29,490 nucleotides of DNA, taken from the IMG/VR virus record IMGVR_UViG_3300042306_000615, positions 1 to 29,490 of that record. One strand, written 5' to 3'. The translations under genes and the position numbers were made by a program. The stretch comes from a virus. Position 1 is the stretch's first letter; each line of letters begins with the position of its first letter. Shown here piece by piece: positions 21,090 through 29,032 of this stretch. The notes beneath the pieces were generated by a model that saw only the letters and a program-made list of their open reading frames with translations, was not told where the DNA came from and searched no databases.

Positions 21090-21992
21090 TTAGGCGGAAA
21101 CAAGGCGCTTGAGTCCAGCGGCGATACCAACGGTTTTGCCATAAATGGCCTCCATGACCATCCGGCGGGTTCCGCTGTTTTCGTCATACCAATCGCGCAA
21201 GCCAAGGGTGATTCCGCCTTCACCGACGATAGGCTCGGCGCGGGTGTATTTGTGGCCGGATTGCGGGGCGTTGTAGCGGAAGGCGGCGAGGATTGCGGCG
21301 GGGTCGCAAGCGAATCCAACGAGGTTTTCCGAGTTGGCGGGGATGATGTTGGACTTGATGACCCGGAAGCCGTGAAGCATCGGGACATCACCGGACATGA
21401 TAGCGTTATAGCCGTAACCGGAAGTATCCTTGATCGCGCCGGATTTGCGAAGGGCGGCGATGTAGCCGTTAGACAGCATCAACACGCGGTTTTCTTCGGG
21501 GATGTCGGCGTCATCGCAAGCCTTGGCGATGTCGGCAACGTCGTCCTCGTCGAACGTCGAAGCGGCTCCGGTAAAGGCGGCGGCTCCGTAGTTGGTATTC
21601 GTAACAAGCCCCAGAATGTCCTGCATGATGGACTTGGCGAGGGCGTTGCCCTTGCGGAATCCGAAAAGCTCGATAGAGATGCCGGAAGCGCGGGCGACCT
21701 CAACATCGTCTAGGCTCCACGAAACGTATTTCGGCGTCCCAAGTTCGATGTCAACCTTGTCAGCGTCACAATCTTGGATGGTGTAAGCACCACCAATGGA
21801 TTTGGTCTGCACCGCGTCGATTGCGGTAGCGTCACGAATCACTTTGATGGTGTCGCCGGGACGGGCTGCGTCTGCGGAGAAGGAAGTGCTGAGCGCGGCA
21901 AGCGGCGCGATAACCGAGGTATACCCCCGGATGAAGTTGCGGGCAATGATTTCGTCATTTACCCCGTTGGATGCGAAGTCGGCGTTGGCCAT
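21090..21992 (-). CDS. Major capsid protein (HK97 fold)
   Basis: A 300-residue protein. 'EIIARNFIRGYTSVIAPLAA' starts the N-arm, 'RPGDTIKVIRDATAIDAV' resembles the P22/coat-type strand, 'VARASGISIELFGFRKGNAL' and 'NTNYGAAAFTGAAS' follow, then 'ENRVLMLSNGYIAALRKSG' and 'GDVPMLHGFRVIKSN'. Spacing and length suit a major capsid protein without an N-terminal delta domain. Upstream lie a coiled-coil scaffold candidate, protease and portal in the usual order, and a leader with tandem CTAAC units precedes its ATG. Confidence 0.85.
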   Translation of the reverse strand: MANADFASNGVNDEIIARNFIRGYTSVIAPLAALSTSFSADAARPGDTIKVIRDATAIDAVQTKSIGGAYTIQDCDADKVDIELGTPKYVSWSLDDVEVARASGISIELFGFRKGNALAKSIMQDILGLVTNTNYGAAAFTGAASTFDEDDVADIAKACDDADIPEENRVLMLSNGYIAALRKSGAIKDTSGYGYNAIMSGDVPMLHGFRVIKSNIIPANSENLVGFACDPAAILAAFRYNAPQSGHKYTRAEPIVGEGGITLGLRDWYDENSGTRRMVMEAIYGKTVGIAAGLKRLVSA

Positions 21993-22030
21993 GGTAGTAG
22001 TTAGTTAGGAGTGGAGTTTGTGGTGATTGG

Positions 22031-22483
22031 TTATTTTCCGGCGCGGATTGCTTCCTCATTCTCATTCCAGAATTTGGAGGCGGCGACGGGATCGGCGGAT
22101 TGAAGTTCGCGGTATTGCTCGAAAAGCGTTTTGCCGTTATTGTCGATTTTCGCTTCGGCGGTAGCCACAGGCGCGGGATGCCCGGTTGCCGCAAGCTGGC
22201 GGGATGCTTCGATGCTGATTTTCTCAGCGGTCAAAGTTGCCTTTTCGGTTAGGTCGGCATTTGCGGTTTCAAGCTCCTCAACTCTTTGGTCGAGGCTCGT
22301 CACCTGCTCTTCCAGGTCAATAATGCGGGCGGATTGCGGGGCGGATTCAGCGGAAGCATCCGAAACATCCTTGCGGAGTTGTTCGATGGTTTGATCCTTG
22401 GATTGCGACTCGCTTTCAAGCTCGGCAATGCGGCTTTCGAGTGACTGAATTTTTTCCCGTGCTTGGCGTTGAGTAAAGATCAT
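22031..22483 (-). CDS. Coiled-coil scaffold-like protein
   Basis: A 150-residue protein starting at 22483. Residues about 8-100 are an uninterrupted heptad coiled coil ('REKIQSLESRIAELESESQS', 'LEEQVTSLDQRVEELETANA'). The C-terminal part 'LFEQYRELQSADPVAASKFW' forms a separate helix pair. A separate scaffold between protease and capsid is normal in HK97-like heads, so scaffolding is a sound inference. The leader ends AAAGAAAGAAAAGCC. Confidence 0.7.
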   Translation of the reverse strand: MIFTQRQAREKIQSLESRIAELESESQSKDQTIEQLRKDVSDASAESAPQSARIIDLEEQVTSLDQRVEELETANADLTEKATLTAEKISIEASRQLAATGHPAPVATAEAKIDNNGKTLFEQYRELQSADPVAASKFWNENEEAIRAGK

Positions 22484-22508
22484 GGCTTTTCTTTCTTTGT
22501 TGGTGGTG

Positions 22509-23354
22509 TCAAATTGCGAGTTGTTTAAGGGCTTCTGCGGCGTCCTCCGCATCGCCGATTCCGTCAATGAGTCCGAGGCTTTCGGCCCTCTCGCCTTCAT
22601 ACCACCCCGCCCGGAAAACCTCATCGTCCACTTGCGGGCGATTGGCTTTGACTGAATCGCGGAATTGCTTCCCGGCGGCGTCGATTGATTCTTGCAAAAA
22701 GGCAAGTTGCGTTTCGTTAGGCTCAAGGTGAAAAGTAGATTTCAGGTCCGCGCCTTCGCTGGTCAAAGCCTTAAACTCGATTCCCATTTCCTTCCAAAAC
22801 TCAGTGCAATCGGCCCATGAAAGGATCGTGCCGATATTGCCAACGCTAGCGGATGGTGTGGCGATAATGAAGTTGGTTGAGGCGCTCAGCTTATACGCTG
22901 CGGAACATGAAAGCCCTTGGCAGAATGAAGCTGTGGGAACGGCGAGGTTTTGGATGAAGCTGGCAGCTTCGACATTGCCCGCGACAGTTCCACCGGGGGA
23001 ATTGACGTGGTAGAGAATGGCCTTGGCTCCTGAATCGACAAGCGCGTTGGTTTCTGAAATGATGGTTTCATATTTGGTGGCGAGTCCGAGCTTCTCATAA
23101 ATGCGGGCGATTGACTCCATCAAAGCGCCTTTGATTTCAACATGGCCGATTCCGTTGGCGTCCACATACGCGGCTTTGCGCATTGGGTAATAATCCTCGC
23201 GCCAATCTTCGCCCTTTTGCTCAGGCTTATCTTCTTTCGCCTCCAAAGCGGCAAGAGCAAAGTCAGCAACCATATCGGGGCGGATCATCCAAAGCTGCCC
23301 GCGCAACGATGAAAGCATGCGAAGCTGGGAGATGTTAGGCGTTAGAGTTTTCAT
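22509..23354 (-). CDS. S49-family head maturation protease
   Basis: A 281-residue protein of the SppA/lambda gpC class. 'ILYHVNSPGGTVAGNVEAAS' is the ClpP-like SPGG segment, 'GLSCSAAYKLSAS' carries the nucleophile Ser region, 'ATPSASVGNIGTIL' follows, and the later 'IEFKALTSEGADLKSTFH' contains lysines expected near the general base. It cleaves scaffold or capsid N-arms during head maturation. The start overlaps the portal stop by 20 bases. The C-terminal extension found in lambda gpC is absent; the scaffold is a separate gene here. Confidence 0.85.
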   Translation of the reverse strand: MKTLTPNISQLRMLSSLRGQLWMIRPDMVADFALAALEAKEDKPEQKGEDWREDYYPMRKAAYVDANGIGHVEIKGALMESIARIYEKLGLATKYETIISETNALVDSGAKAILYHVNSPGGTVAGNVEAASFIQNLAVPTASFCQGLSCSAAYKLSASTNFIIATPSASVGNIGTILSWADCTEFWKEMGIEFKALTSEGADLKSTFHLEPNETQLAFLQESIDAAGKQFRDSVKANRPQVDDEVFRAGWYEGERAESLGLIDGIGDAEDAAEALKQLAI

Positions 23355-24798
23355 CGTTTGAAGTGGTTTCGGTGGTTTGCTGCTCGTTTGGCGTGAACAT
23401 CACAAGCTCACGCGGGTTGATTTCAACGCCGTATTTGTCTTTCATTTCTTGGATCAGGATCATGCGTTGCGCTGCTTCTTCCGCTTTGGCGCGCATGACG
23501 TCTTTATACTCGCGCCCCATTGCGGCGGTGATGTCGCCACCGCTCTTGAATCCCATTTTATAAGACTCAACCAACTCCTTCATCACCCGCCCATCGTCAA
23601 TCGTGAGCTTTGCGGGTTTTGAAAACCCCCATCGCCACCAATCGGAAGACGCGGGAAGTTCTTGGCGTTTTTGTTGGACTGCAACGGCGTAGGAAATGAG
23701 ACGTTTGGCGGCGTATTCCAAAATGTCCTGCCTGTCCTCAACGGCGCGTTGAGCTTTGCCAAGGTCCGACCTTTCGGCGGTTCCTTGTCCGGTCGCCTTC
23801 CATGACATCGAGTAAGGCCAGTTAATTCCGGCCAGCGCGGAACGAATGATCCGATCTTGGAAATTCTCCCACACTTCGCCGGGGCGGTCGCTCTTAAGCG
23901 TTTCAATTTTTCCGCCGCTGTTAGCCCGAAAATACCGAATGCTTCCACCGTCGAGCTTTTCGATGGTCATGCCCTTTCCGGTTGCTACGTCGCCGATCAA
24001 ATCGTTAGACGGATCATCCAGATCAGGCCCGCCGTTTTCGTTGTATTCGATGATGCCGATACTCGAAAGCATCATTTGCGCCATGCGCTCCCACTCGTGG
24101 GATTGCGCCATGTCGCGGAGGTCGTTGAGGGCATGGGTGAAAGCTGGCAACCCGCGCCCCTGCTCCTGCCATTGCGGGTCATACAAATGGATCATGTTCG
24201 CCGCCTGAATCCACTCCTTGCCCTTTCCGTCGTCATCAACCAGGCGATACCACAGTGGCGCTCCTTGTGGGTTGTAAACAACGCCATCACGCAACATTCC
24301 GCCCTTGGTTTTGCCTTCCGTCTCATCCGATCCGGTGGCGATTTGATGCGCTGGAATGTGTTGGTAACGAGGGTATCCGTCGTCTGTTTTTGTTAGAAGA
24401 ATAAATGCCTCTCCGTCTCGATCAATAGCGACTGATGCGAGGAAAAGCGAAGTAACAAAATCATTCATTCCGCCGCGAACGTCACCGATTCCATACCACT
24501 GGTTCACAAGCCAATCCTTTGCTTGCGCGCCAAACTCGGTATCCGATCCAAGGAAATCCGGCTGCCACGCCCTGCCAACGGAATACATGGCCTTCTGGTC
24601 AATCGCGCCCCGTGCGACTCCGATGTTGATATACATGCGGCGACTTGCCGAAAGCAGCGTTTTTCGATCATAACTCGGGATGAGCTTGTCGATGTTCCGC
24701 AGTTGGACGGGCTCCCACGGGCGGCTTCCATTATACCGCTCGGCAGACCTCGCCGCCTTGTATTGGTAAGGACTTCCGAACTCGTTTAGAATCGCCAT
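23335..24798 (-). CDS. Portal protein, lambda gpB type
   Basis: A 487-residue protein. 'RMYINIGVARGAIDQKAMYS' and 'ASVAIDRDGEAFILL' are lambda-portal-like; 'HIPAHQIATG', 'GVVYNPQGAPLWYRL' and 'IHLYDPQWQEQGRGLPAFTH' are conserved features of that family, as is 'GINWPYSMSW'. It forms the dodecameric DNA gate at the head vertex. The ATG at 24798 follows a TTG that could also serve; the leader contains TTTTGACACCCGCC. The family is confident, exact start less so. Confidence 0.9.
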   Translation of the reverse strand: MAILNEFGSPYQYKAARSAERYNGSRPWEPVQLRNIDKLIPSYDRKTLLSASRRMYINIGVARGAIDQKAMYSVGRAWQPDFLGSDTEFGAQAKDWLVNQWYGIGDVRGGMNDFVTSLFLASVAIDRDGEAFILLTKTDDGYPRYQHIPAHQIATGSDETEGKTKGGMLRDGVVYNPQGAPLWYRLVDDDGKGKEWIQAANMIHLYDPQWQEQGRGLPAFTHALNDLRDMAQSHEWERMAQMMLSSIGIIEYNENGGPDLDDPSNDLIGDVATGKGMTIEKLDGGSIRYFRANSGGKIETLKSDRPGEVWENFQDRIIRSALAGINWPYSMSWKATGQGTAERSDLGKAQRAVEDRQDILEYAAKRLISYAVAVQQKRQELPASSDWWRWGFSKPAKLTIDDGRVMKELVESYKMGFKSGGDITAAMGREYKDVMRAKAEEAAQRMILIQEMKDKYGVEINPRELVMFTPNEQQTTETTSNDENSNA

Positions 24799-24813
24799 CA
24801 ACCTTGGCGGGTG

Positions 24814-25095
24814 TCAAAAGTAAGCGCGTGATCGAGCGCCGGGGAAGAATCCGGCAACAAGGGCGCTTTTCGCGTAATCCAGCACCTCGATGCGTTCCAT
24901 TGGGTTCTGAACGATCATCTTTTGCATTTGCACGCCGTTCTTGCTGCCGCTCATAATGGCGTCGAGCTTGCCGCTGGCGCTGAATCCATCCTCAACCGCC
25001 GCATCAAACCATGTGGTGATTTGCGCTGTCCGCTCGGCATTGCCAAACGCCCACTTGAAAAGCATTCGCGCCTGATCCCGTTTGTTTGCCGCCAT
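24814..25095 (-). CDS. gpW-like connector protein
   Basis: A 93-residue helical protein ending 'DYAKSALVAGFFPGARSRAY'. In lambda-like phages the gene between terminase large subunit and portal encodes gpW, a small connector protein that finishes the head. The helix-turn-helix arrangement and the A-R-x-R-A-Y ending fit. Its leader contains TTTGACACCCGCC. The assignment is mainly positional. Confidence 0.65.
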   Translation of the reverse strand: MAANKRDQARMLFKWAFGNAERTAQITTWFDAAVEDGFSASGKLDAIMSGSKNGVQMQKMIVQNPMERIEVLDYAKSALVAGFFPGARSRAYF

Positions 25096-25117
25096 GCTTT
25101 GTGGCGGGTGTCAAAGG

Positions 25118-26857
25118 TCACTTCACTTCGGTGGCGCTTACAAACACTCTGCGGATATGGGCCATGACCGCTTGCTCAACCTCGCAGTCCCATAAATGGT
25201 TTGGCCTCCCTTTTTTAATTGGCTCCCACCTCCAAATTCCCGGCGATGTCTCCCTTTTCTGCTCCGATTGCATGTGAGCGTGATAGTTTTTCGAAACATC
25301 AACCGGCACTCCGAACTTTCCTGACTGCATCAAAGCACAAAGGAAATCTTTCGCCAAAAGGTTTGAAAATCCCACAAATTTGTATGTTTTGAATTTTGAA
25401 TCTTCACTTTTTCTGTAATCAGAAAACATCCTCCTAAAGTTTCTCCCGTTTATATTTTTGACATATCCATCTCGCGTGTCTTCGCCCCTGAGAAGGACCC
25501 ATGTATTTGTATCTCCTGGCTTTGCCGCCCTCATTGCCTCTTCCGCCGCTTCTCCGGGTCTATAACCGCAGTCGACTGCAACATTCCAGTTTTCCACGCC
25601 ATATCGTTCTTGCAGGTATCGAATGTTGTCCCACGTCTCAACCCTGCCCTCCCAAAGTAGCCGTGATTCGCCACCAACCTGCCATGCCCTGATTACGCAC
25701 CAAAAGTGCGTTCCTTGGACGTCAACCGTTAGAAACCTTTTGTGCTCTAGCTCCCATTTCAATCCTTCGTGGTATTCTTTTTTTGAATACGCCTCGCCCG
25801 ATATACTTAAAACAGGACTTTCGCTCGGCTTCTTCCAGAATTGCGCGAACCGCTGGCAAATGATGTTTTCCAGTTTCTCAAGTTGCCCGCTCTTTTTGTC
25901 TTCGTTGGCGATGAGCCACTCCTTCACCATGTCGCACCATGAGTAACGCCAGACGGTCATAAACGACGCTCGCAAGGTCATGCGTCCGGGGATGAACTTC
26001 CCACCATCCCACACGGGCTTGCACTTTGCCCATTGTCTGCGGTTGTATTCGGTGTCTTGGAATTGTTCGCCGCAATGAGGGCATTTAAGGCGGACGGTTT
26101 CGTAAATTGCCACCCAATCGAGTTCTTCGTTGGCGTCGATGATCTTTTCAAACTGGTAGTTGCTCCAATCGAACACGCTGCCCATTTTGCATTTCGGGCA
26201 TTCGTGTTCTAGGTCGTGCCACTTTCCAGCTTTGGCGTGGTTATGCCATTGACCGTCTTCGTCACCGCCTTGGGAAAGCATCAAGTTCTTGCGGTTCCAC
26301 CGCCCGTGATGGCGTTTTAGCAGGTAGTCGATCATCCCGTCATCCCACCGCCAGACCTCATCTCCGACGGTGTAAACCATGGATTTTTCTTGAAGCGCGG
26401 TCTTGTTAGCAGGCCCGGCAAAAAAGTTCATGTGCCGGAAAATCACTTGATCTTTTTTCCAGTTACTCCGCTCTGCCCCGGTTGGGATGTGGAGCTTGGT
26501 TAGCGGGCTTGTCTGCCATACTTTCCGCATTCGGCTTTCCATCCAATCTTGAACCGTGTCCCCGGTTTGCCCGACCACCATCATGTCGCCATGATCGACG
26601 GCGACGGCGCGGACGCCTAGTCCTTCAATGATAGCGGTTTTCCCGAATCCAACGCAGGCAACCACGGCGATTTCTTTTACCTCTGGGTCTTCCAGCCAGT
26701 CCCAAATGATCGCGTGCGCGGGAACGGCGTCGAGTGAGTATCTTGCTCCTTCTGGCGAGTTGGGGAGATAAACATGTTCGCACACCCAATCACGCCACGG
26801 CTCTTCTGGGGGCGGCTTAACGCCCCGGCAGAATCCAGCGATGAGGGGGGATGTCAT
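25118..26857 (-). CDS. Terminase large subunit, GpA type
   Basis: A 579-residue protein. A variant Walker A is 'CVGFGKTA' (68-75), a Walker B-like 'YTVGDEVWRWDD' follows, then zinc-binding C-x2-C pairs ('CPKC' and 'CPHC'). The nuclease part has 'LTVDVQGTHFWCVIRAW' and 'NVAVDCGYRPGEAA', supplying acidic metal ligands. It cuts and pumps DNA into proheads, in company with the small subunit. The frame is tightly coupled to the gene at 26854. Confidence 0.9.
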   Translation of the reverse strand: MTSPLIAGFCRGVKPPPEEPWRDWVCEHVYLPNSPEGARYSLDAVPAHAIIWDWLEDPEVKEIAVVACVGFGKTAIIEGLGVRAVAVDHGDMMVVGQTGDTVQDWMESRMRKVWQTSPLTKLHIPTGAERSNWKKDQVIFRHMNFFAGPANKTALQEKSMVYTVGDEVWRWDDGMIDYLLKRHHGRWNRKNLMLSQGGDEDGQWHNHAKAGKWHDLEHECPKCKMGSVFDWSNYQFEKIIDANEELDWVAIYETVRLKCPHCGEQFQDTEYNRRQWAKCKPVWDGGKFIPGRMTLRASFMTVWRYSWCDMVKEWLIANEDKKSGQLEKLENIICQRFAQFWKKPSESPVLSISGEAYSKKEYHEGLKWELEHKRFLTVDVQGTHFWCVIRAWQVGGESRLLWEGRVETWDNIRYLQERYGVENWNVAVDCGYRPGEAAEEAMRAAKPGDTNTWVLLRGEDTRDGYVKNINGRNFRRMFSDYRKSEDSKFKTYKFVGFSNLLAKDFLCALMQSGKFGVPVDVSKNYHAHMQSEQKRETSPGIWRWEPIKKGRPNHLWDCEVEQAVMAHIRRVFVSATEVK

Positions 26858-27060
26858 TCTGACTTGGTGCGATGAAACAAGTATCCGGCTGATGATTTTT
26901 CAACGTAGTAAAGCTCATCGCGGCGCTTTACTTTGGCGAAATCAACAGGGCTTACAATGATTTGGTCCGCGTCCGCAAGTTCGCCGTCTCGCCAGATGGC
27001 CAAAAGCTCCTCTTGCGTTGGCACTCCGAAAACAAAGGCTTTTCCGTATATTGTGGGCAT
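26854..27060 (-). CDS. Small protein between terminase subunits
   Basis: A 68-residue protein starting at 27060 and overlapping the terminase large subunit by ATGA. 'YGKAFVFGVPTQEELLAIWR' then 'RRDELYYVEKSSAGYLFH' suggest a small alpha/beta fold. The longer frame to 27270 is rejected because it lies within the small subunit gene. Function unknown; a terminase accessory is possible. Confidence 0.65.
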   Translation of the reverse strand: MPTIYGKAFVFGVPTQEELLAIWRDGELADADQIIVSPVDFAKVKRRDELYYVEKSSAGYLFHRTKSE

Positions 27061-27064
27061 GGTT

Positions 27065-27568
27065 TTACTCGGTTGGTATCTGGATTCTGGATTCGTATTG
27101 GGAAAGCTCCGTTCGCTTGTCGCGGGCGTATCGGGCGACGATCTTTTTGATCTCGCCGGCGGTTCTTCCGGCGCAAAGCGGGGCAAGGTCATCCGGCATG
27201 CGGGAAAAGATGCTGGCGACGGCGATTCCCACTTGCACACCGTCCTTGTCCATTTCGTGAGACGGGACAAACTCGCCGCGCTGGACGGATAGCTTGTGCT
27301 CGATCATGTCGGCCTCGCCTTTCAGCTTGCGGAGTTTGGCTGCTTTTTCGTCTTCGTTGGCGTCTCGGGTTTCGTGGACGCGAGCCGCTCTTTCTCGAAC
27401 CGCCGCCTCATCGTCGAGGTTGATCCCTTCTTCCTTTTCCCACCGCCACAAGGTCGGCACGCTTACCCCTACCCGATGGGCTAGCTCTTTGCGGGTGATG
27501 TCGCCTTTCGGTTGCCCGCCTTGTTTGAGCTTGGCGGGTTTGTCGGATGGTTTTTGCTTGGCGCTCAT
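27065..27568 (-). CDS. Terminase small subunit, Nu1-like
   Basis: A 167-residue protein. 'ITRKELAHRVGVSVPTLWRW' (residues about 24-43) is a winged HTH as in gpNu1; helices with many charged residues (about 55-95) follow, and an amphipathic tail (about 125-160) could bind the large subunit. It recognises cos or pac DNA. The start at 27568 is chosen over 27640 since the latter would run through the probable binding-site region. Confidence 0.8.
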   Translation of the reverse strand: MSAKQKPSDKPAKLKQGGQPKGDITRKELAHRVGVSVPTLWRWEKEEGINLDDEAAVRERAARVHETRDANEDEKAAKLRKLKGEADMIEHKLSVQRGEFVPSHEMDKDGVQVGIAVASIFSRMPDDLAPLCAGRTAGEIKKIVARYARDKRTELSQYESRIQIPTE

Positions 27569-27752
27569 GGCTTGTTGCAATCCGTTTGCGTTAATGGGCT
27601 GAAAAAAGTTGTCGCAGGATTTTATCGGGGTGAGGCGCAACCGCGAGGATGCAAAAATCTAACAGATTTCTTACACGGGGCGTGCAATTGTAACCTGATT
27701 GCATTAGCGCCATCCTTCTTGCAATTTTGTTGCATTTGCAATCGCTTTGCGT
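27569..27752. other. Intergenic region before the terminase genes; cos/pac candidate
   Basis: No ORF here looks coding. The region has an inverted repeat AAATCT-AAC-AGATTT (27655-27669), and repeated TTGCAA/TTGCAT-type boxes: TGCAATTGTAA (27683-27693) and three within 27719-27741. A site bound by the small terminase subunit is usually located here in lambda-like phages. Confidence 0.4.
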
Positions 27753-28265
27753 TCACGCCTCGCCCTCCCCCTCAAGTTTTCGCCACAACTCAACCAGCGG
27801 CCTCAGCTGATCCGCAACCGCCTCACGCTCCTCTTGTGCCCATTGATCCAGCGGCCTCTCCCGTTGCAGCTGGTCAAAATATCCGCGTGTGCTTCCGATC
27901 CACCCGATCCACTTCGGCTGCGCGAACCCCGTGCTTGGCTTGGCTGCCATCGCGTTGACCTCGATGATCTCCAGCTGAATCATCGCCCTATGATCCAGCT
28001 TGTGCTCGATCCGGTTGCTGTGGGTGTGAAAAAGGCTGAGGTAGGCCCTAGCCCGTTCGTGCGTTAGGTTCGGCACGTTGTCGCGCAACCATGCCAGCAA
28101 CTTGCCCGGCCCCGCGTCGATCTGGTCGAGGTATTGCCCGCATTGGATAGCCGCCTCCATCGCCTTGCCAGCGGCGTCCTTGGCGGTTGTGGCGTGTGCT
28201 TCCGCGATTTGGTGGAGGCGTTGCACCTCACCCGCGATTGCTGTTTTGAGTTCTTGATTGCTCAT
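27753..28265 (-). CDS. DUF3102-like helical protein
   Basis: A 170-residue protein. The pattern 'AAGKAMEAAIQCGQYLDQID' then 'KLLAWLRDNVPNLTHERARA' matches the DUF3102-type helical domain found in phages and plasmids: an Ala-rich helix leading to W-L and R-A-x-x-Y. A basic, Trp-rich C-terminal region follows. It is the first gene behind the promoter at 28311-28341. The function is not known; a DNA-related role is suspected from other members' contexts. Confidence 0.7.
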   Translation of the reverse strand: MSNQELKTAIAGEVQRLHQIAEAHATTAKDAAGKAMEAAIQCGQYLDQIDAGPGKLLAWLRDNVPNLTHERARAYLSLFHTHSNRIEHKLDHRAMIQLEIIEVNAMAAKPSTGFAQPKWIGWIGSTRGYFDQLQRERPLDQWAQEEREAVADQLRPLVELWRKLEGEGEA

Positions 28266-28309
28266 GGCTTTGTCTGGTTGATCGTCGTCTTGCTTGATTC
28301 TCCGGTTCT

Positions 28310-28369
28310 CATTTTAGCGGTTGGCGGTTCCGTTAGGTCAAGCCTATTTTTCAAGGCTTTGATTCTTAG
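28310..28369 (-). repeat. 60-bp promoter/operator repeat, copy A
   Basis: Shares ordered blocks with 29231-29290: cattttagc, then a 14-base gttaggtcaagcct, then aaggc and ttgat, at identical spacing. The inverted repeat AAGCCT-N8-AGGCTT (28340-28359) lies over the -35 box and the stop codon of the gene at 28344. Confidence 0.75.
28311..28341 (-). promoter_or_regulatory. Promoter Pa (TTGACC-N19-TAAAAT)
   Basis: TTGACC at 28336-28341 and TAAAAT at 28311-28316 on the minus strand with a 19-base spacer. Transcription would start near 28304 and read the DUF3102-like gene and terminase genes. The spacing and both boxes are the same in copy Pb at 29232-29262. Confidence 0.6.
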
Positions 28370-28739
28370 ATTGTTGCTCATTGATCTTGCCGTTCCTCGC
28401 GTTCTTCGCCGTCTCAACCGCATCTTCCGATTTCATGTATCCGCTTGGCGGCAGGCTGCAATCTTCGCAGAATTGGCGGGCTTTATAGCTGAGGAGGGCG
28501 CGGGAACATCCTAGCTTTGCGGCAATGTCGGCCATTGACCTACCTGCACAGAATGAAGCGCCAACGGCAAAACCAACGCCCCACTTGTCGGCATTGTCAG
28601 GCTGTCGTTCTAGGGCGGCTGAAATGAGCGGAATGAAGCGCCTCATCATTTCCCTGAAAGCGGCTGGCATTGTGCGTGAAAATTCCGCCAGCGTCATATC
28701 GGCAATCTGATCTTCTAGGTCAGACCAATCTTGTGTCAT
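28344..28739 (-). CDS. HTH regulator upstream of the late genes
   Basis: A 131-residue protein. Residues about 73-100 ('SMADIAAKLGCSRALLSYKA') are a typical HTH of the resolvase/sigma-like kind; the N-terminal half is helical with 'FREMMRRFIPLISAALERQP'. The start at 28739 is chosen because it lies four bases from the perfect palindrome at 28744-28755, while upstream codons to 28886 look non-coding. It could activate late transcription or be a terminase-like DNA-binding protein. Confidence 0.7.
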   Translation of the reverse strand: MTQDWSDLEDQIADMTLAEFSRTMPAAFREMMRRFIPLISAALERQPDNADKWGVGFAVGASFCAGRSMADIAAKLGCSRALLSYKARQFCEDCSLPPSGYMKSEDAVETAKNARNGKINEQQSKNQSLEK

Positions 28740-28743
28740 GCAC

Positions 28744-28755
28744 TTGCAATTGCAA
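28744..28755. promoter_or_regulatory. Perfect 12-bp palindrome, operator candidate
   Basis: TTGCAATTGCAA sits four bases from the start of the HTH gene. A TTGACA lies a little upstream (28769-28774), with no good -10. Autoregulation by the HTH protein is a simple explanation, not shown. Confidence 0.45.
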
Positions 28756-28800
28756 ATCCGTTGCGTTTTGTCAAATGCCAAAAATAAGGCCTCGCACCTG

Positions 28801-28968
28801 CTACCGGTCGCCAATGCCCTCACTGCGGAGGCTGGAATGTGGCGACTGTTTCCGGGGCTTCCCGGCTGTGGCTGAAAGTGGCGCATCGCCCGCCGCTTTA
28901 TCCTCGGTTTCTGCGGTTAGCAATTCCGCATAGAGGGCGACGGGGTCAACGGAGGGCGTCTTACCAAT
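28801..28968 (-). pseudogene. ORF without a normal start codon, possible gene remnant
   Basis: A 55-codon open frame reads 'GKTPSVDPVALYAELLTAET' and 'LSATAGKPRKQSPHSSLRSE', with protein-like composition. No ATG, GTG or TTG occurs at its 5' end; upstream in frame is TAG at 28975-28977. It may use ATT at 28968, or be the 3' end of a broken gene whose 5' part was lost when the tRNA-like sequence arrived. Confidence 0.3.
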
Positions 28969-28970
28969 AA

Positions 28971-29031
28971 ACGACTAGCCGGAATTGAACCGGATTACCC
29001 AAGGCTTGATGCCGATTGGCTACGGCTGAAA
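28971..29031 (-). other. tRNA-like fragment with T-arm
   Basis: On the minus strand CCGG-TTCAATT-CCGG (28979-28993) is a T-arm hairpin with a TTCRANN loop, followed by CTAGTCGTT. Upstream is TA-GCC-AATC-GGC, which resembles a D-arm with position 8-9 bases. No anticodon arm or matching acceptor is found, so it is not a complete tRNA. It may be a remnant or a tRNA-derived attachment site. Confidence 0.35.
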
Positions 29032-29032
29032 T

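Noticed and set aside
20720-21391. A 223-codon minus-strand frame rich in Ser and Pro
   Set aside because: It overlaps the capsid and its neighbour out of frame and has shadow-like composition.
21033-21713. A 226-codon plus-strand open frame rich in Gly, Asp and Val
   Set aside because: It is antisense to the major capsid gene; the composition is a reading-frame shadow.
28344-28886. Longer start for the HTH gene at 28886
   Set aside because: The extra 49 residues read through the palindrome and look non-coding, while another frame there has better composition.
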